DNA of 64,000 nt from assembly GCA_027422505.1 (NCBI GenBank), contig JAPQWV010000050.1:434001-498000 (forward strand), written 5' to 3'. Below are positions 34,444 through 46,300 of this stretch, piece by piece (positions within the stretch are counted from its first letter, which is position 1; every line of letters starts with the position of its first letter). This DNA comes from Craterostigma plantagineum (Eukaryota; Streptophyta; Magnoliopsida; Lamiales; Linderniaceae). The translations under genes and the position numbers were made by a program. The notes beneath the pieces are model-generated. The model made no database searches. It was given only the letters and a program-made list of their open reading frames with translations, and was not told where the DNA came from.

Positions 34444-37269
34444 CTAGGCCATCGAGAAACGACACCAAACGAACTTGTCAGTGTTGACCGCCTTCGTCAA
34501 GAAATCTGCTAGGTTGTCTTTCGTATGAATTTTCTGCATATCAACCGTGCCCTCTTCCACTTTTTCACGAACGAAGTGATACTGGACTCGTATGTGTTTT
34601 GACCTGGAATGAAACGCTGGATTCCTTGCGAGATGCAAAGCACTCTGACTGTCACAGAACAGAGGGATATTCTTCTGTTCGTGCCCGAGTTCCTCCATGA
34701 CCATTTTCAACCACACCGCCTCTTTACTTGCCTGCGTAGCTGCAACATATTCAGCTTCAGTTGTTGACGTCGCGACAACGGACTGAAGCTTCGATACCCA
34801 GCTTACGGCTCCGTCAGTAAGAGTGAACACATATCCCGTGGTAGATTTGCTCTTGTCAAGATCACCTGCATAATCAGAGTCAACATACCCTCTGACAGTA
34901 AAGTCTGCTCCTCCGTAACATAATGCAACATCTGATGTTCATTTGATATATCGTAGGATCCTCTTCACCGCGCTCCAATGCTCTTTGCCCGGATTCGCCA
35001 TGTACCGACTCACTACTCCCACTGCATGGGCAATGTCTGGTCGTGTACAAATCATCGCGAACATAAGACTTCCCACCGCTGATGCATACGGTACTCGAGA
35101 CATCTCCATCCTCCCTTCTTCACTGCTAGGACTCATACTTGAGGATAATTTGAAATTAACAAGAAGTGGGGTGGAAATTGGCTTACAATCTTGCATATTG
35201 AAGCGTCGCAAGACCTTCCTCAGATAACTCTTCTGCGAAAGCCAAATCATCCTGTTATTTCTGTCTCGGTAAATTTGCATCCCTAGAATCTTGTTTGCTG
35301 GTCCCAAGTCCTTCATTTCAAATTCCCTAGCCAACTGTGCCTTGAGTTCTTCAACACGATCTTTGTTGGGGCCTGCTACCAACATGTCGTCAACATACAA
35401 CAGTAATATGATAACATCATTTTCACCAAACCTCTTGAAATATGCACAAGGGTCTGCATTTAATCCGTTGTATCCAAGGCTCATGATGAAGGAATCAAAT
35501 CTCTTATACCAACACCTCGGCGCCTGTTTGAGACCGTATAAAGATTTGTTCAACCTGCAAACCAAGTTCCGTTTTTCTTTGTCTTCAAAACCTTCCGGCT
35601 GGAGCATATAAATCTCTTCTTCAAGATCCCCATGAAGAAAAGCCGTCTTCACATCTAGTTGCTCTAGATGTAGGTCGAATGTAGCACACATCGCCAGGAG
35701 TACCCGAACAGTCGTCAGTCGAACCACCGGTGAGAAAATCTCATTGAAGTCAATGCCTTCCTTCTGAGCGTAGCCTTTAACCACCAGTCGTGCACGAAAC
35801 CGCTCCACTTGATCGTCGCTATTCCGCTTGATCTTAAAGACCCAGTTATTGCCGATTGCCTTTCTTCCCTGAGGTAGTGGCACCAACTCCCAAGTCTTAT
35901 TTTTCCGTAGAGCTTCCATTTCTTCTTGCATTGCCGCCAACCACTGATCTGCATCTGAACTGTTCAGTGCTTCTTGAAGAGTTGATGGCTCTCCGTCATC
36001 AGTTAGTAGACAGTATGCAACGTTACTGTCCATATCGTAATCTTCATGCCAGGATGGTGCGGCTCTTTTTCGTGTGCCCCTCCTAATTTCTGGCTCTAAA
36101 GATTCGCTTGGCCCTTCCTCGTGCTCCGGTGCTGCTTCAGAAGAATCTTGTTCGATAGACTTCCCTTCCACCTGAATCGTCGTAGTTTCTGGGCTTTCCT
36201 TTGTAGTGCTATCATTTTCTCTTATTAGTTTATCTTCTAAGAAGATAACCTCCCTACTGATGACAACCTTGTGGGCAGTGGGATCCCACAGGCGATACCC
36301 CTTCACACCATCAGCATACCCCAAGAACAAACATTTTCTGGACTTCGGCTCCAGCTTCGTAGTTTCTTGGGCGTTGTACATCACGTACACAGGACTTCCA
36401 AATACATGGAGTTTGGAATAATCCGCTGGCTTTCCGGTCCACATCTCCATCGGCGTCTTCTGATCAATTGCCGTTGAAGGTGATCGATTGATCACGTAGC
36501 AGGCGGTGTTGACTGCTTCTGCCCAGTATGATTTATCCAGACCTGCAGCTCCCAACATGGCTCTTGTTCTTTCCAACAGAGTCCTATTCATCCGCTCCGC
36601 CACTCCATTTTGTTGTGGAGTATACGCCGTAGTGAAATGCCTTTTGATGCCTTCTCTTTTGCAAAAGCTATCAAATTCCCTGCCAGTATATTCACCTCCA
36701 TTATCCGTCCTCAAACACTTGATTTTTTTTCTTGTATCAAGTTCGACTCGAGCCTTGAAATTCTTGAAGGTTGCAAACACATCTCCCTTACTCTTGATGA
36801 TATACACCCAACATCTCCTGGAGTAATCGTCGATGAAAGACACGAAGTACTTTCCTCCTCCTCGGGATGAAACTGGTGACTGCCATACATCAGAGTGAAC
36901 CAATTCTAGAATATTGTTGCTTCTAGAATTCGATGTGTTGAATTGTAGCCTATGCTGCTTGTTTGCTACGCAATGCTCACAGAACGGTAGTGACACCTTC
37001 GTGAGACCCGGAAGTAGATTCTGGCCCGCAAGAATTTTCATGCCTTGTTCTGACATATGGCCAAGCTTCTGATGCCACAGCATAGTAGATCTTTCGCTTG
37101 AACCTCCTGAAGCCACAGATGCTTCACCGTCTTGCACCGTCTCTCCCAAGAGCATATACAAATTTGTAGCAGCCTTTTCACCTTTCATGACTACAAGTGC
37201 TCCCCAGAATATTTTCATTATTCCTCCCCGAACTTTGATTTCACAGCCAAGATCGTCGAGCTGTCCCAC
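34444..37269 (-). pseudogene. Copia-2 pol (integrase, RT, RNase H), one nonsense codon
   Basis: From 37269 downward: NLLSVGQLDDLG, WHQKLGHMSEQG, integrase with HSDVWQSP, RTDNGGEY and PQQNGVAERMNRTL, then reverse transcriptase with LLYVDDMLVAG, then AVKRILRYIK. A TGA at 34941-34939 interrupts where Gly is expected. The same frame then continues through YVDSDYAGDLDK and TTEAEYVAATQASKEAVW (RNase H) to 34444. The aspartic protease that should precede this is deleted. Confidence 0.85.
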
Positions 37270-37286
37270 AGATAATAAATTCTTCT

Positions 37287-37742
37287 TCAGACCTTCTTCA
37301 GACTTTGAAATAGAATTTCCGCACGTTCTTTATCCTCCGTTTTATATCCCAATGATGTTAGCTGGGAAAATAGAGTATTCAAGACGTTGAGATGCTCCGT
37401 CATCGAAGTAAATTCAGACATTCTCAAGGTGAACAATTTTCTTTTCAAGAAAATTTTGTTGTGTAACGACGTCGGCTCGTACAGATTGGTTAGGTGGTCC
37501 CAGATCTCCTTTGCCGTTTTCTTTTCTTCGACGCTAGACAATATCTCATCTGCTAGTGCCAGATGGAGATTTGCGACGGCGCTCCCGTCCATCTCGTTCC
37601 ATTTCTTGTCATCTGTCACGGTGGCTGGTTTTCCATCGATAGCCTCCAGACACCCGTCCTTTCGCAAGACTGCCTTTATCTTTAATTTCCACAGTGAGAA
37701 ATTTCTCCCGTTGAACTTTTCAATATCGAATTTCGCCGCCAT
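37287..37742 (-). pseudogene. Copia-2 gag, 3'-truncated
   Basis: ATG 37742 opens 151 residues typical of TNT1-type gag (FDIEKFNGRNFSLWKLKI, LADEILSSVEEKKTAKEIWD). It stops after FQSLKKV. A tctgaagaag direct repeat lies at the deletion junction, 37282-37303. The CCHC knuckle and protease are missing and gag and pol are now in different frames. Confidence 0.85.
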
Positions 37743-37925
37743 AATTTCTGCTCAGTCGTGAGCGATACCTCTGACGGAGTTGCAGCAGATAATTATTGAA
37801 CTCGTACCGGCTTTTTCGTCACCGTAACAAGAGCAGTATAATATCTATTATTTTCTGATGTGGAGGGTCCACGTTAGTGGCAACCACAGAGCATACGATA
37901 AATAGATATATAAAACCCAAGCTCA

Positions 37926-37937
37926 GCTCTGATACCA
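37926..37937 (-). other. Copia-2 primer-binding site
   Basis: Minus-strand TGGTATCAGAGC two bases inside the right LTR, complementary to initiator Met tRNA. Confidence 0.9.
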
Positions 37938-37939
37938 AT

Positions 37940-38385
37940 TGTTGGCGTGGCAGCGGACCCGGTCGAGTAATACCGCGGCTAAGTATTTGAGCAATTAAAG
38001 ATAAAATGTGGACACCAAGATTTAACGTGGAAAACCCCCAAACAAATCGGGGTAAAAACCACGGGCAAGGAAGAAGAATCCAGAGGAAAAATATAGGAGT
38101 TACAACCTCTCAATCTATAAAGGAGAAAACCCTCAAAATCTCTCTTTATAGTCGGAGAAAAATACCGACAAACTCTCTGTTATTTTATTTTCTCTCTATC
38201 TCTCTATCTGTTCTTCTCTGTTGTGGGATACGTTCTACTTGAACATCCTATGCCTATTTATAGGCAATAGAAAATGTAAGCTACGTACTCGCTTACATCA
38301 TTCACAAATGTGAATAAGCTGACAAAACAATTTCCCATGCGATAATTTTTATTTTGAATCGTCAAAGCAGCCGCAAGTTCTGACA
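37940..38385 (-). repeat. Copia-2 5' LTR
   Basis: 446 bp. Lacks a short ctata present in the other LTR and carries a few substitutions. Confidence 0.9.
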
Positions 38386-38559
38386 GCTTCTAGATTCGTT
38401 TGAGGAGATTGGGAGTATGCGAAAAATGCTGACCATAGAAGTGAAAAAGATGTAGAAGCCAACTGATCATTTTCTTAACCCGCACATACCTTTGACGAGA
38501 AGCTACCGTTTTAGTTTTAGATGAATTTCCCAATATGACATGTATTTTCTGCTTGAGTT

Positions 38560-40700
38560 TAGGTAATTCAGGCTCAAACTTGAGTATTTTTGTCCGGATT
38601 AAGGTATTTTAACCCCAAATTCGAGTATCACATTGAGTGAGAAAATGAGTTGCAACCAAATATCATGGGTTTTCATCAAAGACTAAATCATAGATTTTAA
38701 GCAAATATCAAATGTAGTAAGAAGTAAGAACGTGGTCATCACCAACACATAAAACAAGTTCCCTTCTAACTTCATTTTCATATTAAATTCAAATACTTGA
38801 ATTCATCAATAAAATACATGATATCGAGTGAAAAGTACTTAATTTTAGACATAGAGTACCAATATTTGTGCACAAAATACGTGCGGACAGTGAAGAATCA
38901 TTTAAGATCATAAATTTTAAGCAAATATCTAATGTAGTAAGAACATGGTCGTCACCGAGATCGAATATTTGAATGAGATCTCTACTTTTAAAAGTAGCAA
39001 TTATCTTCGTCACCATTCGGATGAGTTATTAATGACTAAAGTACATGCAATTGGATGATGTATTACTGACTAAACATTTTAGCCTTAAATGTATCGCCCC
39101 AATGGACGTGTATTTCGTTTATAAGAATATTAATCATCACACACTAAACAAAAGAAGTTTTCTCCATCTTTACTTTCGTTGTAAGTCGGATACTTGAATT
39201 CGTCGTCAAAATACTTAAATTAGAGCAATCAGTACTTAACTTTAGACCTAACATACTCATATTTATGCGAAAAATACATACGAATTGGGATGAATAATCT
39301 AACAATAAAATGTTAGCTTTTAATCAAACATCCTAAGTAATAAGAACGTTGATCATCACAAACACTAAAAAAAGAAGTTTTCTCCATCTTTACTCTCGTT
39401 GTAAGTCTGATACTTGAATTCATCGTCAAACTACTTATATTAGGGCAACAAGTACTTAATTTTAGACCAAAAATACTCTTATTTATGCGAAAAATACATG
39501 TGAATTGTGATGAAACATCTAACACTAAAATGTTAGCTTTTAATCAACATCCTAACAAATAGGAACATTGATCACCACAGACACTAAAAAAAAGAAGTTT
39601 TCTCCATCTTTACTTTCGTTGTAAGTCGTATACTTGAATTCATCGCCAAATTCTTAAATTAGGGGTAAAGGTACTTAATGTTGGACAAATAATACTCATA
39701 TTTATGCAGAAAATACCTGCAAAATGGGACGAATCATCTAACACTAAAATGTTAGCTATTAATCAGACATCCTAACTAATAAGAACATTGACCATCACAA
39801 ACACTAAAAAAGAAGTTTACCCATCTTTACTTTCGTTGTAAGTCGGATACTTGAATTCATCGTTAAAATACGTCGTGCCATAAGTACTTAATTTTAGAAC
39901 AAAAATACTCATATCTATGCGAAAAATACCTGTGAATTCGAATGAATCATCTAGCACTAAAATGTTAGCTTTTAATCAAACATCCTAACTAATAAGAACA
40001 TTGATCATCATAAACTAAAAGAAGTTTTCTCCATCTTTACTTTCGTTGTAAGTCGGATACTTTCTTCTCAGTTTAAGCGTTGAAGACTATGCTTCGTTGA
40101 TCCAGTTCACCTATGGCGTCGTACTTTCCACCTTCTATGGCGTCATTGATCCTCATTAACACTAGAAGTTAGTTCTCTAGCCACATCACTTCCGTATACG
40201 GTTAAGTACTTGAATTCAATAATAAAATACATAAATCAAAGACTAAAATACCTAATTTTAGGTACAAAATACTGATATTCGCGTAGAAAATACTTGCGAA
40301 TTGGGAGAGTACATCTAAGACTAAAATGGTGGGTTCTATCAAGCATTCAACATAATAAGAACATTTGATCCTCATTAACACTAGAAATTAGTTTTCTAGC
40401 CACTTCACTTTCGTATACGGTCAGGTACTTGAATTCAGTAATAAAATACCTAAATCAAGGACTAAAGTACCTAATGCTAGGTATAAAATACTGATATTCA
40501 CGTAGAAAATACTTGCGAATTGGGAGAGTACACTTAAGACTAAAATGGTGGGTTCTATCAAGCATTCAACATAATAAGAACATATGATCCTCATTAACAC
40601 TAGAAATTAGTTTTCTAGCCGCTTCACTTTTGTATACGGTCAAGTACTTGAATTCAATATTAAATATCTAAATCAAGGACTAAAGTACCTAATTTGGGGA
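38560..40700. repeat. ~220-bp satellite, about nine degenerate copies
   Basis: The box tctccatctttac recurs at about 39161, 39381, 39601, 39819 and 40028 (spacing 209-220). Each is followed by tacttgaattcatcg, a tacttaattttaga segment, atactcatatttatgcg and aatgttagcttttaatca. A second subfamily with cattaacactagaa starts at about 40146, 40365 and 40585, again 220 apart. More diverged copies lie at 38560-39100. No frame codes for anything recognisable. Confidence 0.85.
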
Positions 40701-40735
40701 AAATCATTTAAGTTGTTTGAAAAAGCTATCATTTT

Positions 40736-41403
40736 GGCAAAATATACCAAAATTAATGCATAAAAGCGAGTTACGAAGGAAACAATGATAGCTTTTATCA
40801 AACAACTTAAATGTTTCTCTCGAAATTAATGCATAAAAGCTATCATTTTGGCAAAATATACCACAATTGATATGATTCATTAAAACAACAATATTTGTGG
40901 AATGTATCTCGCCCCCTTTCAAAAGTATTTTTTGTATTAGTATCGGTATTTTATATGACAAATCAAGTAGTTCGGTTCATAATTTAAGTACTTTTTGTTC
41001 GAATTCGAGAGATTATGTAGGGCAAGTAGAATAAAACTGGTTTTTTTCATGTTTTTGGTGATTGATGTCATTAACACTTGATATGGTTCATTAAAACAAC
41101 AATTTTTGTAGAATGTATCTCACCCCTTTTCAAAAAAGTATTTTTTGTATTAGTATCGGTATTTTATATGCCAAATCAAGTATTTCGGTTCATAATTTAA
41201 GTATTTTTTGTTCAAATTCAAGTATTCGACAGATTATGTAGGGCAAGTAGAAAAATATTAGTTTTTCAGTTCAGGGAAAACATACTGATATTCATGTAGA
41301 AAATACTTGCGAATTGCGGGAGAAACATTTAAGTTGTTTGATAAAAGCTCTCATTGTTTCCTTCGTAACTCGCTTTTATGCATTAATTTCGGTATATTTT
41401 GCC
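40736..41403. repeat. Inverted repeat with two ~208-bp tandem copies in its loop
   Basis: The arm 40736-40820 (ggcaaaatatacc ... aaatgtttctct) is nearly the reverse complement of 41320-41403. Between them a block with cattaaaacaacaat, gtattagtatcggtatttta and ttatgtagggcaagtag occurs twice, at about 40866 and 41075. It looks like a fold-back element at the edge of the satellite. Confidence 0.75.
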
Positions 41404-42479
41404 AAAGAAATATAGTATATTGGTATCGGTTAAGGTAACGCCAAAACTCCTCGGTTCGCCATCGCTTATTTTTTTTTTATCGGTTAAGGTATTCATGTTG
41501 CAACGAAGATAAATGCTACTATTAAAGTAGGGCCATTCAATCTTGGTACCACTTCAAAGAAACATAAATGTTAGTTTTGGGGAAAAAAATTACTCTTTCA
41601 TCATACATCAAAACCATGAATAATCGTTCACATACGGATACACTTCACACTAACCAGATCTAAGGATCCACGACAAGTAATGAGTCTACGGTTTGATTAA
41701 CCTCGTGAGAAGGGCAACACCATGCCTAAGAATCTAATAGTATCTAAACAAGATATTCCAAAAGGACTTCGAAGTAAAAATTGCGAGGAACCCTTCATCA
41801 CTTGTACGAACTGAAAAACAGAAGTAGTCAGATTTCGACCTTGAATCGCCTACTGAGATTATTTCAACGAAATTAAGCACTAAGACTTCCTCAAACCTCA
41901 TACCCAAAACATTTCAGATGTCACCAAGCAAACAAACAGATACAAACACTTATGTATGAGGGCAGAAGACTTGTGTTAGCGGCATGGAGGACTTTTAGAG
42001 CAGTGGGCTGGCGGGGACGCAGGAGCTGTAATTTGCTAACGTAATACCATGGCAAAGACAAAGCCAGACAGCAACTGGAACAACGACGAGCTGGGAAGAG
42101 ACAACGAGCAACCTACAAAAGACAACGAGCCACAAAAACGAAGAGCCATAGAGCAGCCACGAGCATGGACGATTACCAATGAGTAGAGAAGAGTGGAGGG
42201 ACCGACAACAAGCCGTGACAATTGCCGGCGAGCACCTGCGATGGCGGGATAGGCAGCGAGCAGTAACGATTTCCGGCTACAAGCGACGAGTGGCGGCAAG
42301 CAGCGAGCGGCGACGGTGGACAACAGAGACGAACAACGACGAAGCCGCTATGAGCAGGGAAGAGAATCATCGGTGAGTCCGTCGGCAGTTTTCTTTCTGA
42401 TTTGTTTTTTTTTTTTTTCAATTTCATTTCCGATTTAACAGGTTGAATGAAGAAACAAAGCAGAAGGGCATTATTGTAA
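41404..42479. other. Intergenic region, no recognised gene
   Basis: Short open frames on both strands around 42036-42530 have unusual Arg/Ser-rich composition but no family resemblance. Nothing else was seen. Confidence 0.35.
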
Positions 42480-42487
42480 CTTACTAT

Positions 42488-42994
42488 TAGACCTGGGTTT
42501 TGGGCCGGGTCAACCCAGAACCGGCCCAAAACCGGCCCATTAATCCGGTCCAGAACCGGAACCGGTAGATCCGGTTCTGGAACCGGTAACCGGCCCAGTT
42601 AAAATGAACTGGGCCGGTTCGCGGAACTCGGAACCGCGGATTACCGGTTCCGGTTCGCGGTTCCGGTTCCGCGGTTCCGGTTCCGGTTCGGAACCGGAAC
42701 CGGCCCAAATGTCTTTTATTTATTATTTTTTTAATTCAAAAAATACATTAAAAAATAAAAAAATAATAAAAAAAAAAATTAATGGGCCGGTTCCGGTTCC
42801 AGAACCGGAACCGGCCCATTTAAGGCCCGTGGTCCAGCTCCGCGGTTCTGGTCCGGTCCGGGGAAAATGGTCCCAGAACCGGAACCGGAACCGGAACCGG
42901 AACAGTGCCGGAACCGGTTGAACCGGAACCGGTGGAACCGGAACCGGTAGAACCGGCCCGGAACCGGCCCAATCCGGCCCATTACCCAGGCCTA
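42488..42994. mobile_element. hAT-type MITE, 507 bp, made of GGTTCC/CCGGAA palindromes
   Basis: Ends read TAGACCTGGGTTTTGGGCCGG and, reversed on the right, TAGGCCTGGGTAATGGGCCGG, typical of hAT termini. A perfect 8-bp duplication CTTACTAT flanks it (42480-42487 and 42995-43002). Both halves are dense in ggttccggttcc and its complement and could fold into long hairpins around an A/T-rich centre (42711-42780). It has no transposase and must be non-autonomous. Confidence 0.85.
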
Positions 42995-43002
42995 CTTACT
43001 AT

Positions 43003-44315
43003 GTGAGGGAGCTTAAACTAAGTTTATGCCTAATGGCAGTACCTAGTTACAAAGTTAAAGAAATGGGGACTGATTCATAAGATAAACTTGTCAATAGGTA
43101 TTTTTCCCTAAAATTCCCTAAAATTTTTACACCTAGGTACCCATGTCATAAAAATTTTTAGTTAAGTATCCGATTGACTGAGCGTACCATTTTTCTGGTT
43201 GTAACGTAACTTTTCATATGTGTATTGCGTACCATGTTATGCATCTATATGGTATACATATATGGTACCTATATACGTTACATACGATACCTTGCGGCAA
43301 GCTATATGAGGTACCAGGTTCTACCTGTATGATGTACCACAATACGTTGATATAGGGTAGCTAAATGTGTTGTATGGCGTACCTACTGCGTATCGGGTAC
43401 CTATCTGCAAAAAATTTATTCTGTTAGGTATCCATATATAAAAAAAGCCGACATTGTACTGATTTATAAGTTTTTTTGCAAAAGGATACTTACGTGTAAA
43501 ACCCTTTAGTAAGAGCATTTCCGCAGTAACTATAGGGTTGTAATTGTAATTCTGCGATATCCCCAATCTTCCATCGTTGTCTTCGTCTGATCCCTTTGCA
43601 CTTTATTAATAGGCCTACTTTATGCCAAATCCCAATTGGTTTTCACGAGCTTTATTATAGTGTTCCTATTTATTTATTATTTTTCAGTGTGTTATTCTTG
43701 TTGAGCCAACAACATTCATGGGCCATTTAGTTATTCTATGAAAGCCTCCATCATATTGGGCTAATTAGTAACATGAATATCTCTTGGATATCATACCCAC
43801 CAAATGTAATTAACAAAAACTTACAATCATCTATACTGTTATATATAAAAAGCCTAGAGTCTAAAAAGTATCAATTGATCTATCGAGTATTTTTACTATT
43901 TTACCTTTTAATATTTAAGTTTATTACAATTGTATTCTTACTTTTAAATTCTATGTTTTAAATAACATAATTTATAATATAATATTCAAAATACATATTT
44001 ACATATATAATGGATGTGCTAAACTTACTATGAAGAGTATCTCTATATAACATTTTCGATTGCGCTATTCATCTCCTTTTTATTATTCTGATTACAAGCC
44101 CACATAAGCCCATATGCACATATATATTGTTTGGTATTTATTTTTCCGATATAATAGAAAGTCCGGCTTTTAGACTAAGGTCGATATAACTAAACTAGAG
44201 AATGGGTAATGGATAACTTATCATGTGCCCTTATATAGATACTCTATAATTTCTTTATCTTGGGACTTATACATGTATTATAACCAAATATACCCTTTAA
44301 AATAATTAACCCGTG
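43003..44315. other. AT-rich intergenic sequence
   Basis: No gene. 43170-43440 has many GTACC-containing words. At 43830 TCTATACTGTTATATATAAA resembles a Helitron 5' end, but no 3' hairpin and CTRR end was identified. Confidence 0.35.
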
Positions 44316-44447
44316 GAGCATTTTGGTATTTTTAATAAAATAAACAAAAAAAATAAGGCATTACCGGAATGAACCTGAAATGAAAAGTATTAATAAAATA
44401 GAGATTTTCGTAAGAATATATACGAGTTACTAACTCGTATAATATAA

Positions 44448-44460
44448 ATACGAGATACTG
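44448..44460. repeat. SINE target-site duplication, left copy
   Basis: ATACGAGATACTG, repeated exactly at 44714-44726 after the poly-A tail. Confidence 0.85.
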
Positions 44461-44713
44461 GCCAATGAGGCTTGGCTCTAGTGGCCAAGCTGAGGCATCC
44501 AAAGTTCATGTGATTAGGAGGTCAGGGGTTCGAACCCCACCTCCCACATGACTTTGGAAAATCCCCATGGGCTTAGGCCCATGACTATCGTTGTTGGGTG
44601 GGTTTGGGATGTATCCATCTGACCCCGGGGATTAGTCCCACCTCTGGAGTGTGTGGCGATTAGCCCATAGCCGGGCTGTGTGGGGATACCTCGGGACCGA
44701 AAAAAAAAAAAAA
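44461..44713 (+). mobile_element. tRNA-derived SINE, 253 bp
   Basis: An A box (tggctctagtgg, ~44472) and B box (ggttcgaaccc, ~44528) of a tRNA-type polymerase III promoter are spaced as in plant SINEs. An unrelated body and a ~15-base A tail follow. Perfect 13-bp duplications flank it. It sits inside the left terminal region of MULE-2. Confidence 0.9.
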
Positions 44714-45076
44714 ATACGAGATACTGAGGCTAGGTGGCCCGCTGACCTGACGTGGCGAAGTAACTCGTACTAAAAAGATACGAGATACTAACTCGGGGAT
44801 TCTAAAGACGAGTTACGACACGTATGCGTGCTGACCTGATGTAGCAAAAAATTGTTTGACTGTAACTCGTATAAATATAATACGAATAGTAACTCGTATG
44901 AACATCATACGAGTTACTTTCGTGGCCGACCACCTTGCATGTGGCCATGCAAGTGCTCAATTTAGTGGAAGTAACTCGTAATAATATTTTACGAGTTACG
45001 AACGAGTAGCAAAATGGATGCAATAATGCACATAATGCGTATTTATAACATACGAGTTACGTACCATTTGCTTCCC

Positions 45077-45084
45077 TATAAATA
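45077..45084 (+). promoter_or_regulatory. TATA box of the MULE-2 transposase
   Basis: TATAAATA lies 68 bp before ATG 45152 and just inside the subterminal repeat region. Confidence 0.6.
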
Positions 45085-45151
45085 ACCCACCCCTTTCGAC
45101 TTTTAGAGCACAACACAAGTACCCTTTCGAATATTAAAACATAACCTAAAA

Positions 45152-46300
45152 ATGGTGTTTGGTCGTGTACAAGTCGTAATATATTTCGACGGTGAAATAA
45201 TTCAATCATCCGATTCAAGCGTCGGTTATAGTATCCGTCCTATTGCATATAGGTGAATTCGTCGCAACACCAATTTTTCTTAGTTTATGTCATTGTTGTT
45301 CGAAATTACGGGTGCTGATAGCAGTCGTTGTTCGCTAGTTGTCCAGGCCAAAAATGAATTCTTTCAACATTCCCGCCTATTTCATCAGTTATTCCAAATC
45401 TCCAACGACAACGATTTACAATTTTTCATCCATCCCGATTCAGAGAATAATTGTGTTGAGGTTTTTGTTGAAATAATTGAAAATTCAAGTTTTGATTTGA
45501 ACGAAGAGCCTCATCGAAATTTTGAAGTTGGTTCTTCAAGTTATCCAAATCCGGATTTTCCCAACATTCTCTCAGTCACGGCAGGGTTAAGCAATGTTTC
45601 CCTGGAGATGCCCACGCTTGATGTACCATTCAATATGCATGCCGTGTCAGAACACGAGCCAGATTTCGTTCCTGAACCAGAGGAAGACGTTGATGTTAGT
45701 GATTCGGAAGTGGACGATGAGGATCCATTGTCCGAGTTACCCGATCCCAACGAAGACGACGAGAACAACGACGACGACGATGCGCCAGATGATACGACTC
45801 CGCTGGACTCTGCTGCTCCAACGCTGTTTCAGTCCGTTCCATTTTTCCAAACGTACCAAATGCCACCTCCTGGTGGTGACGACTATGGTGGTTACGGGGA
45901 GTTTTACGACAGAAATAACCCTATGTTTTGTCGAGGTATGATTTTTCAAACTAAAAAACATTTACAACGTGCCGTCGAAGATTTTTCGATCAGGGTTGCT
46001 AGACGCGAGTATCACGTCAACAAGAGCAGTAATACACGTTGGAGTGTCCAATGTAATCACACGACTGATTGCCCATGGAGACTGAGGGCATCCTTCAAGT
46101 CAAAAAAAAGGTTACTGGTCAGTTACAAAATTTGAAGGACGACACACTTGCTATATGACTGAGCTGTCGACGACACACCGGAATATCTCTCGGAGTTTTA
46201 TTGCTGATATGTTGGTTGAAACTGTTAAAGTCGATCCGCAATTCCTACCCAAGAATGTCCAACAACTCGTGAAAGATAGATATGGCTACGTATGGAGATT
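45152..46300 (+). pseudogene. MULE-2 transposase, N-terminal part only
   Basis: ATG 45152 opens MVFGRVQVVIYFDGEII, a start typical of MuDR-type transposases. Two in-frame stops (TGA 45254, TAG 45281) interrupt, both explicable as C-to-T changes. The same frame then runs on from 45287 with ITGADSSRCSLVVQAK, a long acidic linker, and the DNA-binding domain (FQTKKHLQRAVEDFSIR, NHTTDCPWRLRAS). A one-base shift in the A-run near 46110 is followed by GYWSVTKFEGRHTC and VQQLVKDRYGY. Similarity ends near 46290, so the DDE core and SWIM finger are gone and it abuts the PMD gene tail to tail. Confidence 0.8.

Larger units (their letters stand above)
33910..38385 (-). mobile_element. Ty1/copia element Copia-2 (Tork/TNT1-like), internally deleted
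   Basis: LTRs at 33910-34359 and 37940-38385 are flanked by the 5-bp duplication GCTTC (33905-33909 and 38386-38390). The element reads on the minus strand. The LTRs differ by about six substitutions and two small indels, so insertion is not very recent. Gag lacks its zinc knuckle and pol lacks protease. The polypurine tract (aagtgggaga, minus strand, ~34361-34370) adjoins the left LTR. Confidence 0.9.

Noticed and set aside
34943..36870. Several plus-strand open frames in the Copia-2 region
   Set aside because: Antisense shadows of the minus-strand pol gene.
41940..42480. A gene with Arg-rich product
   Set aside because: Short frames on both strands without family resemblance or splice support.
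42487..42982. Open frames rich in Gly-Ser-Gly-Ser or Phe-Arg
   Set aside because: Translations of the palindromic GGTTCC repeats of the hAT MITE.
43830..44000. A Helitron
   Set aside because: Only a TC-start-like TA-rich end is visible; no 3' hairpin with CTRR was found.
44461..44560. A tRNA gene
   Set aside because: A and B boxes are present but there is no cloverleaf or acceptor stem, and a poly-A tail and target-site duplication show it is a SINE.
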